64,000 nt of DNA from Nematostella vectensis. Its lineage: Eukaryota; Cnidaria; Anthozoa; Actiniaria; Edwardsiidae. Numbering within the stretch: the first letter of the stretch is position 1; each line of letters opens with the position of its first letter. A program made the position numbers and the translations under genes. The stretch covers positions 9,778,203 to 9,842,202 of the forward strand of contig NC_064037.1 in assembly GCF_932526225.1 (NCBI RefSeq), written 5' to 3'. This document shows positions 23,486 through 31,818 of the stretch, one piece after another. The notes under the pieces were generated by a model. That model had not been told where the DNA came from. It made no database searches and worked only from the letters and a program-made list of their open reading frames with translations.

Positions 23486-24089
23486 ATGGACCCGAAAAAC
23501 ATCCCATTTAACGCTCTTATCGTGGGCCCGACGTCATGCGGGAAGACCCATTTCATAGTGGACCGGCTGCGCGGCCCTTTCCGGGGCAAGTTTGACTACA
23601 TCGTACTCGTGTGCCCTTACCTTTGTCTACAACAAAACATACGACGGCTTCGGCGAGGGCAACAATCGTCTGTTTGTCGTCACACCTGAGGCGGGTCAGA
23701 TCGACATACTGCTAAGGTTTGCATCCCCCGTCTTCGAAGGCACTAATACGCTGATCATACTCGACGACTGTGCGGCCTCGAAAGACGTAAAGAGGCGCTC
23801 TGACCAGCTCGTCAACTTGGAGTTCAGCGCGCGCCACGTGGGTATTAGCGTGTGGGTGATCACGCAGCAGCTCACCAGCATCACGAAGCCGTTCCGTGAG
23901 AACATCGCGGCCTTGGTGGTCTTCTATACGCCTAGCAAGGCGGACATGAAAGCTATCCTGCATGACTACGGCGCGGAGCTCTCAGAAGAGAAGATGAAAG
24001 AGTACATGAAGGCCCTCAAGACGAAAAAGTTCTCGAAGTTAAAGTTTTGCTTGCGTCACCCTTATACCATCGCCCTAGTTGAAGGGTAA
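23486..24089 (+). pseudogene. A32/FtsK-HerA-like genome-packaging ATPase, one frameshift
   Basis: Starts at ATG 23486 (MDPKNIPFN), 40 bp after the capsid-like stop. Walker A GPTSCGKT at residues 14-21. The frame changes near 23615-23622, consistent with a single extra base in a C/T-rich stretch, and the second part (to TAA-region stop at 24089) carries Walker B with two Asp (LIILDDCA), a following sensor-like WVITQQL, and an Arg-rich NLEFSARHVG stretch. These features fit the small packaging ATPases of Polintons, adintoviruses and NCLDV A32, which drive DNA into capsids. Length of about 200 aa fits the family. The hairpin TGCACCCTAGGGTGCA lies downstream at 24155-24170. Confidence 0.75.
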
Positions 24090-24154
24090 GCGCAGTAAAC
24101 CACCGCCCACGTACACGCGTCGATCACACCGCCCTCAAGGCGGAACACACATGT

Positions 24155-24170
24155 TGCACCCTAGGGTGCA
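24155..24170. repeat. Perfect 16-bp palindrome downstream of the ATPase gene
   Basis: TGCACCCTAGGGTGCA can form a hairpin or be a dimer-binding site. It sits between the ATPase stop and the next gene's start, where a transcription-end or operator signal could lie; the role is not shown. Confidence 0.5.
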
Positions 24171-24864
24171 TGATGAGCGACGAATACTTTGAGAGTCTTC
24201 TTGAGGGGGGCGTTTGCCCGCAAACGCACACTGGCGAGTCTGCCATCCCAGAGTAGACGTTCATTTGAAAGCTTGCCACTTCTTCAGCAACCAAGTAGTT
24301 GCATCACAAATGGAGGGACCTTAAGGAAGTACTAGTGCTCAGCCTGCCGATAGGCAAACGGGTCAGCGGAACCTGACAAACAAGCTGCGGAACAAACTGC
24401 TCATGAACCTGCACGTACGCCTTCGGCGTTGGTGGAGAGAATCACGAGCCCCGAGCCACCCGCGACCCGACCTAAACACCCTGGACGAGTCGAAGCCGGA
24501 AGGCGCTTGGCAGAGTGGAACCGACTTAACAGAGCGAAGAAGAAAGCTGTGCAACACGTTAAGTCGCCGGTCGCTAGCGAGCCGCAGGGACGCGAGGGCT
24601 TGCGCGCGCGCGCCGAAGATGCCTTCGGCACACACACCAGTCCCGGAAAGCAACTCTGCTTGGTCGGCCAGCTCGGTTATCGGGGTCGCTGGTCTTCTAG
24701 TGTCATTGATCGGCCTCTACACACGTAGGCGGGAGCTGGCTGCCGCGTTCACTCGTACACCAGCTGCCAAACAGCGAGCTACCGATCCACTTGTAGTGGC
24801 CGACGACGTGACCCGCCCGCAAATGCACAGCAGATCAAGGATCGACCGCTTGCCGCTCCGGTGA
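24170..24864 (+). pseudogene. Small membrane-anchored structural-type protein, broken in several frames
   Basis: Three consecutive frames appear to carry one protein: an acidic N-terminus from ATG 24170 or 24173 (SDEYFESLLEGG, stop at 24254-24256), a basic middle from about 24429 (RPKHPGRVEAGRRLAEWNR), and a C-terminal part in a third frame with one transmembrane helix (SSVIGVAGLLVSLIGLYTRR) ending at 24864. The order acidic tail, Pro/basic linker, single membrane helix is sensible for a minor virion membrane protein. I believe similar proteins occur beside such ATPases in other cnidarian elements, but cannot verify it here. Short GC hairpins (GCCGAAGATGCCTTCGGC near 24610) lie within it. Confidence 0.5.
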
Positions 24865-24989
24865 CAGCGCTTCGCGCTCCCGGACTATGCAAATCTCGAC
24901 TGTTAGCCATGGAGTAAGCATATATTTAAACACAAGAGCCCCACCCATATCCGCACGTCCGTGCATCATATGCGTACACGCGTATATAT

Positions 24990-25205
24990 GTCGACGACGC
25001 AGCAAAGCAGATTACAAAGACCATCACCGACGCCGCAGTCATAACCGGCCTCGTCGCCGGTATTGGCTGGGTTGGGCGCAAGGTCTTGCGCGAAGAATAC
25101 ACCAAAGACCCCTCCGCGAACGCCATGAAAAAAATGACTGCCGCTGTTGCGGGTGCTGTCGCTTTGAAGGGTTACCTTGGGGACCAGAAGATCCTGCCCA
25201 TGTAG
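24990..25205 (+). CDS. Small two-helix membrane protein (5' end unresolved)
   Basis: A frame different from the long ORF overlapping it reads DDAAKQITKTITDAAVITG, a Gly-rich hydrophobic helix (GLVAGIGWVG), a charged loop with K-V-L-R-E-E-Y, a second hydrophobic stretch (MTAAVAGAVALKGYL) and stops with TAG at 25203-25205. No in-frame ATG is visible close upstream, so the start was lost or shifted. A small membrane protein between other membrane proteins suggests a virion or assembly role; this is inference. Confidence 0.55.
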   Translation, partial: VDDAAKQITKTITDAAVITGLVAGIGWVGRKVLREEYTKDPSANAMKKMTAAVAGAVALKGYLGDQKILPM

Positions 25206-25282
25206 TAGTGTACTACACGTGTAGGCCACGTATTAGACTTGTGCTCACGTACACACAGCACGTGAAACGTACACACTACTCG

Positions 25283-25708
25283 ATGGCCTCCATCGCAATT
25301 TTGGTTGGCGGCGCCGTCCTAAACGCGACTGCATTCGTTGGTGGCAACTACCTCGCAAAGTTTCTGTCGAACGATGAGAGTCCTGCCTTAGCTGAGAAGG
25401 AGAGGCACGACAAGGCCCTCGAGAAATACCAACGAGACTATGGACGCTACCAACAGCGGCGACAAAAAATCCTCGATTGGCAAGCGCAAAGTCGCGAGAG
25501 AAGGGCCCTCGCAAAGCAAAACTTCACCGACACTGACTACGCGCTCAAACTCTACAACCAGACCAGGCCAAAACGATCCCTGGAGTCGATGCGGGCTCCT
25601 GAGCTGTCCGACTACTACATCCCCAGCAAAACGCAGAAAAACGCCGAGTTAGCGTACATTGGCGCCGGCGCTCTCGCCATCGGCTACACAGCCAGCCGCT
25701 TGCTATGA
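25283..25708 (+). CDS. Intact 141-aa protein with terminal hydrophobic helices
   Basis: ATG 25283 to TGA 25706-25708, no breaks. N-terminal hydrophobic helix (MASIAILVGGAVLNATAFVG), a long charged helical middle rich in K, E, R and Q (about residues 30-80, with KYQRDYGRYQQRRQK), a PELSDYYIPS motif, and a C-terminal hydrophobic helix (LAYIGAGALAIGYTASRLL). The organisation fits a membrane-associated minor structural protein. It is one of the few unbroken genes of the element. The ATG choice rests on the hydrophobic start; the open frame extends upstream to 24887, but that part overlaps the previous gene in another frame. Confidence 0.65.
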   Translation: MASIAILVGGAVLNATAFVGGNYLAKFLSNDESPALAEKERHDKALEKYQRDYGRYQQRRQKILDWQAQSRERRALAKQNFTDTDYALKLYNQTRPKRSLESMRAPELSDYYIPSKTQKNAELAYIGAGALAIGYTASRLL

Positions 25709-25742
25709 TGCAGCTGCCGTTCCGGCGCTGCATCTAGGCGGC

Positions 25743-25771
25743 CTTATACGTATACGTATACGTATAATATA
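25743..25771. repeat. TATACG tandem palindrome
   Basis: Four TATACG-type repeats form a self-complementary run just after the 141-aa gene and before the next ORF. Position suggests a promoter or transcription-end element; no proof. Confidence 0.5.
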
Positions 25772-25795
25772 ATTGCAGATCAGTTGTGGAGTGCT

Positions 25796-26050
25796 ATGCA
25801 CGACGTAGTAGCCGCTGCTAAGCGATTGACACCGAAGGTGTCGTCGATGGGTGGGTTATGTAGCTTTGGTGACATTGCTAACCGAAGCCTCGAGTTGTGG
25901 CGCGCAGACAGGGAGTGCGTTAAGAGATTCGCCAATGTCGTTCTCCGAAGGCCTACCGACCTCAGAAAGACCGCCTCGGCACTACCCGAACAGACGGCAA
26001 CCGCCTGTTGGAGACTGATACACCTGTTGCAGTACATTGCCGACACGTAA
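25796..26050 (+). CDS. Small unknown ORF overlapping the integrase start
   Basis: ATG 25796 to TAA 26048-26050, 84 aa. The stop overlaps the next ATG (26050) as TAATG, a layout expected for compact virus-like gene blocks. Predominantly helical, no recognised domain. It could be the N-terminal part of the integrase gene if the TAA is a secondary mutation, although the frames differ. Confidence 0.4.
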   Translation: MHDVVAAAKRLTPKVSSMGGLCSFGDIANRSLELWRADRECVKRFANVVLRRPTDLRKTASALPEQTATACWRLIHLLQYIADT

Positions 26051-26845
26051 TGGCGGCGAAGCGCATGTCCGACGAAGAACTCGATGCGTTCCGTCGTCCG
26101 ATATACTACGCCAGAGGTGGCTTCATCTTCCATAGATCGAGTGCGCAAGTGGGTAAGCTCGCAGCCCGTCGGGGGCTACACAAAGAGACCCCCTCCTCCG
26201 ACTTCCTACGCCCACTTCTCGGAGCAGATACCAAATCGTATCCACCAGTCGGACCTGCTATTCTAGCCAACCGACCGCGGGTACAAGTATGCCCTAACTG
26301 TCGTTGACGTTGCTTCACGATATAAAGCCGCCAGCCCACTGAGGACTAAGAGGGACCTCTCACATGGCCTAAAGTCCTCATGGTTGATGACGGCACGGAG
26401 TTCAAGGGTGCTACCACAAAGCTCCTAACAGACCACGGGGTGGAGGTCCGACGGGCTGAGCCAGGGCACCACAGGAGCCAAGCTTTCGCCGAGTCTTTCC
26501 ATCGCTGGCTGGCATAGCGCCTATTTCGTGCGCAGTACTCGAAGGAGCTTGCATCCGGCGAAACAAACCGCGAGTGGGTTACTGCTTTGCCAATCGTCAT
26601 CTCGGACATAAACGCAACGAAGACTCGCATGACTGGCTTTGCGCCTAAAGACGCCATAAAGCTGATGCGCGTGCCTCTCAAAGCCAAAAAACCCCCTTAG
26701 AGGTCGGACGGAGGTGTACATCGCCGTAAACGAGGAAGACCTCCAGGACAAGGGCCGACGGCGAGCGACGGACCCGTGGTGGATAAGCAAGGCATACCCA
26801 ATACTAAAGAGGGTCATGGAGCCCGGACAGCCAGTGTTGTATTAG
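26050..26845 (+). pseudogene. Retroviral-type (rve) DDE integrase, multiply broken
   Basis: From ATG 26050 the first about 30 codons are open; the frame then shifts (about 26130), giving a helical region and the IHQSDLLF segment that carries the first catalytic Asp, followed at once by a TAG. The frame stays readable through YALTVVDVASRYKAASPL, shifts again near 26365 to the second Asp (LMVDDGTEFKG) and the Glu block (HHRSQAFAESFHRWLA), then a TAG at the end of that block, an open region (WVTALPIVISDINATKTRM) and another TAG. A final piece in a third frame (RRRATDPWWISKAYPIL) ends at TAG 26843-26845 and looks like the SH3-like C-terminal domain. All three catalytic residues are recognisable, but the copy cannot be functional. 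Such integrases insert Polintons, Ginger elements and retroviruses. Confidence 0.75.
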
Positions 26846-26905
26846 ACGGCGTACTCTAAGCACGGCTTCACGCGTTCGCAGTTGCGTAGCGTCAAGCTAG
26901 CGTGA

Positions 26906-29900
26906 TCAGCGCTTGTGCCTTCTATTGCAGCTAAGGCACGTGAGTCTGACATTCCACTTGTAGTGACCCTGACTGTCGTCCAGCCGATCGATACTGAAGC
27001 ATTGGGGATGGTTCTTGGTGTATCCCTGAAGCAAAAGCTGAGTGCCACAGACCGTGCACTTCTTTTCCGCGTCAGCAATCATGCCGAGTACGTGGTCTAC
27101 CGTCAGAACGTGGTGCGATCCCGTGTACTTTGTGCGACCCTTTTGCCTGTCGTCTATAGCGTATCGCTTGATTCGCGCTATAATGAGCTCTTCACTGGGC
27201 GTAGCCTGCAGTCTTGTGGGAACCAAGGCACCGGGGGTGTTATCGGGGGAGATCACGCGGACTATCTGGTCGGCGTGCCGCACGCGGGAGATGCCGGTGT
27301 ATACAGCATTCGTGATCCAGCCCTCTAAGCTGTGGTCTATGATAAACAGACGTCTTGGAGTCTGGATAGTCTTGCCCTGCACCCGGTGGACGGTTCCCCA
27401 GCCCGCGTATTTCCACTCGAGGGGAAGCCCGTTAAGGACCGCGTCGAGAGGGACCTCGACTACCGTGCCTTTGTATGCGTCGACCTTCTCACCCCTTTTG
27501 CCTGGCACGGGCACTGGCCGCCCTTGCTTGCGATAACGATGCGCGACGCTAGGATCGGGGTCAAAGCGGATGGTTGCTGGCAAGCGGGGGTAGTTTTTCC
27601 TGTGGTGCTCTATCAATCGCTGCTGAACAAGAGCCCCCATCTTGTTGGTCGAGCACACCCACATATCGCTTGGGTGGGCCTGCTCGATCGCCGCGTCGAA
27701 CGCTACCCCATCCCACTCCTCTCGAAACACCTCAAGCTGTTGGGAATCTGGCCGACACCAAATCCGGTCCTTTATGTCGTGGAGCCTGGAGGAGGGCGCG
27801 GCAGAGCCGCAGTCGCATGTACTGTACGGCTTTCCGCAGTCTTCATACAGGCAGCGGTAGTCGGACTCGAACCAGCAGATGTTCCCTTGTGCCCACTCCT
27901 CGAGCATATCGTGAGGCCCCTCTTTATCTCCCCAGGGCGGGACCTGCCCATAGCCGCCACAACACACTACCTGACACGGCCGCGTGGCGCGTAGCACTTT
28001 AGTCTGTACTTTACAGCACTCGTCAATGACGATTACTTCTGCGAGATGGTCGAGTTTGTGCCTCAGCTCGAAAGGTCTCCACTCCTCTATCGGCTTCTCC
28101 GCTGGTATGCAGAGGTAGTGGTGGTAGGTTTGAGCCTTCACCGCGAGGCGCGGGTTATTGCTATGGTCGTGGGCGAGGTCGTTCTCGGGGATGAGCACCA
28201 CAACGTTGCGGCCGCGGAACATGCTCACCGCCCACTCGGTCTTCCCCGATCCTCCTTGGCCGGCTAGATACATCTTTGCAGAGGTTGCGGCCAGTAGATC
28301 GCACGGCAGACTCGGCGCAGTGCTTGGCTCCCTAGCCAAGCTCCCCGACTTCTTCGGACCCCAAGACGCTTCGGGTCGCCACTCGTACCCAGGCTTCTTG
28401 TGGCGCCACTCTCCATACCTCGGATTTCGCTCCACGAGCTTTACACCACTGGGCACCGCCTTTGCGTATATGGCATCTGTGCACACTCGGAGGACGTCTT
28501 CGCAAGGGATCCGCCTCAACATGAGTCAAAACGCTATGTTTGTGTACGCCAAGACGAAGGCCCTGATATGGTACCATTGTGAGCGTCGGACACCGCCTTT
28601 GTATTGGATCAGATGAGCCCCGCCGGCATGCTCGAAGTTAAGTAAGTGGTCAGTGCCCGCAAGGAGGTTTGTCAGATACGCGGCTTCTTCACGGTCGCGG
28701 ACTACGATCGAGGACTCGTCGCCATGGCGAGCGCACTTGCCTACGAAACGGACGGCGAGATCTCGAACCTCAGGGTACTGCGAGTCTTCGCCGCCGGGGC
28801 GGCACGCGATGGAGTGGGGGAACTTGATGGAGTCCTTTTTTCCGACGCTATACAACACCTCCCTCGCCGTGGCCATGACGAGGTCACCCGAGTCTAACAG
28901 GTCCTTGAGCTCTGGCGTGGTGATCAAGCCCTCGTTTTGTTCCAAATGCTGCCCTACCCTCCCGGAAGTGTAGGGGTGGCAGGCCTCAGAGAACTCCCAC
29001 TCGGTCAGCTGAACGACCCCGGTTAGTTGAAGAACCTCGCTCACTGGCCGTTCCACAACATCCGCGATACGATACACGTTCGTAGGGAAGCCGTATTTCC
29101 GTACCAAAACAATGGCGTCCAACGCTCCACCGAAGACACTGTCCTCGCATCCTAGGTACGCCGCACGCATGTCGATGTGCGCATGAGGCTGCGCCCCTAA
29201 GGTTTCCTTGCTATTCCACACTTTGGACTCAACCTGCGCCGCTCGCCAGACGTCCCTGTATTTAAGAGGCGTTGGCCTGATGTTCTCTCTTTGGGTCCAC
29301 TTCTTAAAGTGATACCCTATTGCGCCGCCCATTGAGTGCGTAGCTTCGGTGTACTCTTGGTAGGCTGGGTGGTCACCAGGGAGCCATTGAGGATCATATC
29401 CTGTCTCGTCTGTAAACGCCCTGTCGATAGCCGCTCCGTCCTGTCCCGATCGGTACAGATTGCCTTCTTGCGTGACTATAACGCGCCCGCACAGCCAGAT
29501 CCTCGTGTTTCTGGGGATCGCCCTGTTTATAAAGCGAATGAGCACCTCTCGCACTTTTGCCTCGCGCGTTTTTTGTGGCGGCACTGGTAGCGCGAAGCGC
29601 TGCCTTCTCCTGACATAACGAACGAAGCTCCCCCTCAGCCCCGAAGTCTAGGCCGTGGACGCTCGTGATCGCAGGTGGTTCGGTCGGAAGCTCCGCCCAG
29701 GCGTGGTTATTGTGGCAAGGGATAGTGACCCTCGCTTGTACTTCCCCGAGTCCCACAGAACGTTACCCAGGGCGTCCACGGCTACTAGCTTTACCTCGAG
29801 CTTCTTTTCCATCTCAAAGAGGTCTTCTCTTTGGTGCATCCCGTAGTGGCCAGCATCTTGTCATATCGCTCGAGGATCTTGCCTCGTGTCTTGGTTAGAC

Positions 29901-30799
29901 CAAGGGAGCGCGAGGTGCCGCGATTCCTCAAGAAGTCGGCAACATAACTCACAACACAGTTAGCGAAGGTGTCACCCCCCTCTCGCTCAAACATTGGCCC
30001 AGGCTCACCATTTTGCTCAGGTTAAGGGCGAAGCTCGTATCTCACGTAGACGAGGTACTCTCGTCCTTTCTCCCAAATACCCGCATCGATGCCTTCCAGG
30101 TCGCCGACTGCGATTTAGTCCCCTCTTTTGACTAATGACCCACCGATCTTGTGCTCCGAGCGCCCTTCCTCCTCTGTGATTGGCGCCAATGGCTCTGCGG
30201 GGGCCTTTACAACGACCGTAAAGAGTCTGTAACGCCGGTCGGGGTCTACCATCTCAAGCACCGGTGGCAACACTGCGTTTGCCTGCAGACTCTCGCTCGT
30301 GCGAGACCCACCACACCGAGCCATCGTCATTAATATCAGGCCCCCGCATAACCGGCTTTAGAGCAATGACACCTGCTCCACCAAGATCTCGTATCTCCTG
30401 GTAAACACCGGCGCTTATGTCTTGGCCCCGAAGAGTGGCATCCACGCTTGGGAACCGACGATGGGCGCCGCCGACGAAGAGAGAATAGTACTTCTCGGGG
30501 TCTAAGCCCTCTGGGCCCTTTTGCTCCAGCAAAGGGTCGAACTCGCGCCAGACTTCCTCTGGACACGCTTTCGCCGGTACGAGCGGCTTAAGGAGCTTGT
30601 GTTTGACATCGTCGGGGATGTCCTCGTCCAGGATGTTCTGGACCAGCCCTGCTAGTACGGCAGGCGCCTCTTTGTCAGGCATGCTATTGAGAACCTCCTC
30701 TATGTAGGCGTCCATGTTTGGGTATGCCTTGTACCACCCAGTCTCTAATTGCCCGTATCGCAGCCGGCGGGACGAGTGTTTGGGTATGCCTTGTGCCAC
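26906..30799 (-). pseudogene. Giant replication protein: PolB-like palm, SF1 helicase and HNH nuclease
   Basis: Reads leftward from about 30799. The N-terminal third is in pieces: 30254-30799, 30115-30330 (stop at 30115-30117), a continuation to a second TAA at 30022-30024, 29791-29994, 29648-29839, 29394-29756, with frame changes near 30290, 29845, 29720 and 29595. From 29584 to 26906 one frame is open except a TGA at 28526-28528. Polymerase-like motifs: HAHIDMRAAYLG (motif A), a YHIRAFVLAYTNIAF helix interrupted by the TGA, and CTDAIY (motif C, residues 14-19 after the TGA). Helicase: Walker A GQGGSGKT (88-95), Walker B VIVIDECC, motif III GGYGQVPP, motif V GTVHRVQGKTI, motif VI YTGISRVRH. 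Nuclease: CTVCG, then FSIDRLDDSQGHYKWNVRLT and CLSCNRRH, an HNH/zinc-ribbon arrangement. A self-contained replication enzyme is implied; activity is inference. Confidence 0.75.
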
Positions 30800-30842
30800 C
30801 CAGTCTCTAACCGCCCGTATCGCGGGCTACGATATCAGACAG
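30719..30842. repeat. 62-bp imperfect tandem duplication at the 5' part of the polymerase-helicase gene
   Basis: TGGGTATGCCTTGT recurs at 30719 and 30781, with about 45 bp of near-identity (ACCCAGTCTCTAA, GCCCGTATCGC) before the copies diverge. A 62-bp step is not a multiple of three, so it shifts the frame between the Cys-rich ORF and the long gene. Confidence 0.75.
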
Positions 30843-31028
30843 GACGAGTGCGAACCATTCCCGAGCGCGCCTCTCGGTGCCGCGCATCCTCTGCCCTACA
30901 CGATTCGCTCCGCAGGGGCGGCACAACCGCGTCTCCGACTGCGTCCCTATGCCGCAAATCCTGCACGACACGGGGAGGGGGCTGTCCTTACGGAGCCTTT
31001 GGAGGTGCACCTTGCAGTAGGTGTCCAT
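30807..31028 (-). CDS. Cys-rich zinc-binding protein (small gene or N-terminus of the giant gene)
   Basis: From ATG 31028: CKVH, then CRICG, then CRPCG, i.e. C-x3-H followed by two C-x2-C pairs. The open frame extends upstream of this ATG with further Cys (FTCG, YCRW, TCGQRC) to about 31068 without a Met, inside the palindrome arm, so the true start is uncertain. The pattern fits a treble-clef or RING-like zinc site; no family assigned. The stop at 30807-30809 lies next to the 62-bp duplication, so it may once have been continuous with the polymerase-helicase gene. Confidence 0.5.
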   Translation of the reverse strand: MDTYCKVHLQRLRKDSPLPVSCRICGIGTQSETRLCRPCGANRVGQRMRGTERRAREWFALVLSDIVARDTGG

Positions 31029-31047
31029 GCACCTCTGGCCACACGTG

Positions 31048-31211
31048 TTTAGCCACCTGCAGTAATCTATTCCGCATGTGAAGAGTGCAGTATTGGTATG
31101 AGTATATAAGGGGAGACATATATATATGTATATATATATATATATCCCCTTATATACTCATACCCATACTGCACTCTTCACATGCGGAAAAGATTACTGC
31201 AGGTGGCTAAA
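31048..31211. repeat. Large palindrome with AT-repeat loop, right end of the virus-like element
   Basis: Left arm 31048-31114 and right arm 31145-31211 are inverted copies of about 67 bp with about three mismatches. They contain TTTAGCCACCTGCAGTAATC, CCGCATGTGAAGAGTGCAG and GGTATGAGTATATAAGG in the left arm and their complements in the right. The centre is a TA repeat (31115-31144). The arms include the start of the Cys-rich coding frame and a TATATAA motif, so both a promoter and coding sequence are duplicated head to head. It may be an element terminus, a collapsed head-to-head joint of two copies, or a hairpin telomere relic. Confidence 0.8.
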
Positions 31212-31455
31212 CTTCGGCCATGTTTCATATATATATATATACTACAGGGCAGACGGGGGTCTAATTGCAAGGTTCCCACTCGTTTCTATGAAAGGCCCCA
31301 GTCCTGCCGTAGATTAATGATTGCTAACCATTGCTAATTATTTATCTACGCGAATTGGTCCCGACGTAGATTAATAATTAGCAATTATCAATCTACTCGA
31401 AACGCGTTTCGGTGTCTATGAGATTCCAAATTCCCCCCCGACACTAGCATGCTAT

Positions 31456-31498
31456 GTCTCCTCTTATATACTCATACCCATACTGCACTCTTCACATT
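31456..31498. repeat. Third, direct copy of the palindrome arm
   Basis: TATATACTCATACCCATACT and GCACTCTTCACAT repeat the right arm of the palindrome (31145-31190) in the same orientation, 310 bp further right. It begins after GTCTCCTCT and ends before CCCACGTG. It suggests that the element's terminal region, or a second partial copy, reaches at least 31.5 kb. Confidence 0.75.
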
Positions 31499-31818
31499 CC
31501 CACGTGTTATTCACATGCCGTCAATATAAACATTTCTGCCTCTATCATTACATTCCATCGGCAGAAATGTATTATTTCCGCTTGAAAAGTTCGGTGTCAA
31601 AGGCGTCTTGCATTCTAATGATTTGCTTTTAGAGTCACTAGAGCGCATCGCAAAATAAAGCCCCACAGCGTAGAACTTATAGAGGTGAGCAAATTCGGGT
31701 TTTGCACTTGCATTAGCGTAAGTTTTAGGGGGTTCTATACCACTTCAAAACATAATAAATGTAGGGTAAAAAAAAAAGAAACGATTAGTGTTTCAAAAAA
31801 AGATTAGTGTTTACTTTA

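Larger units (their letters stand above)
22841..31211. mobile_element. Virus-like integrated element (Polinton/adintovirus-type module set, lineage unknown)
   Basis: A coherent block, visibly GC-richer than both flanks, with dense genes. Plus strand: capsid-like, packaging ATPase, membrane proteins, unknown ORF, rve integrase. Minus strand, convergent: Cys-rich protein and polymerase-helicase-HNH. Capsid, A32/FtsK ATPase, retroviral-type integrase and a B-family polymerase are the hallmark set of Polintons and related viruses. No protease was found. The right limit is drawn at the end of a palindrome; the left limit at the capsid-like start is a minimum. No target-site duplication was identified. 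Nearly all large genes carry breaks, so this copy is presumably defective; long open stretches suggest the insertion is not very old. Confidence 0.8.

Noticed and set aside
24887-25282. N-terminal extension of the 141-aa membrane protein to 273 aa
   Set aside because: This part is Arg/Cys-rich out-of-frame sequence overlapping the better-supported two-helix protein; the hydrophobic start at 25283 fits a real N-terminus.
27042-28616. Plus-strand ORFs of 137-220 aa opposite the helicase part
   Set aside because: Shadows of the GC-rich minus-strand gene, whose helicase and HNH motifs are clear.
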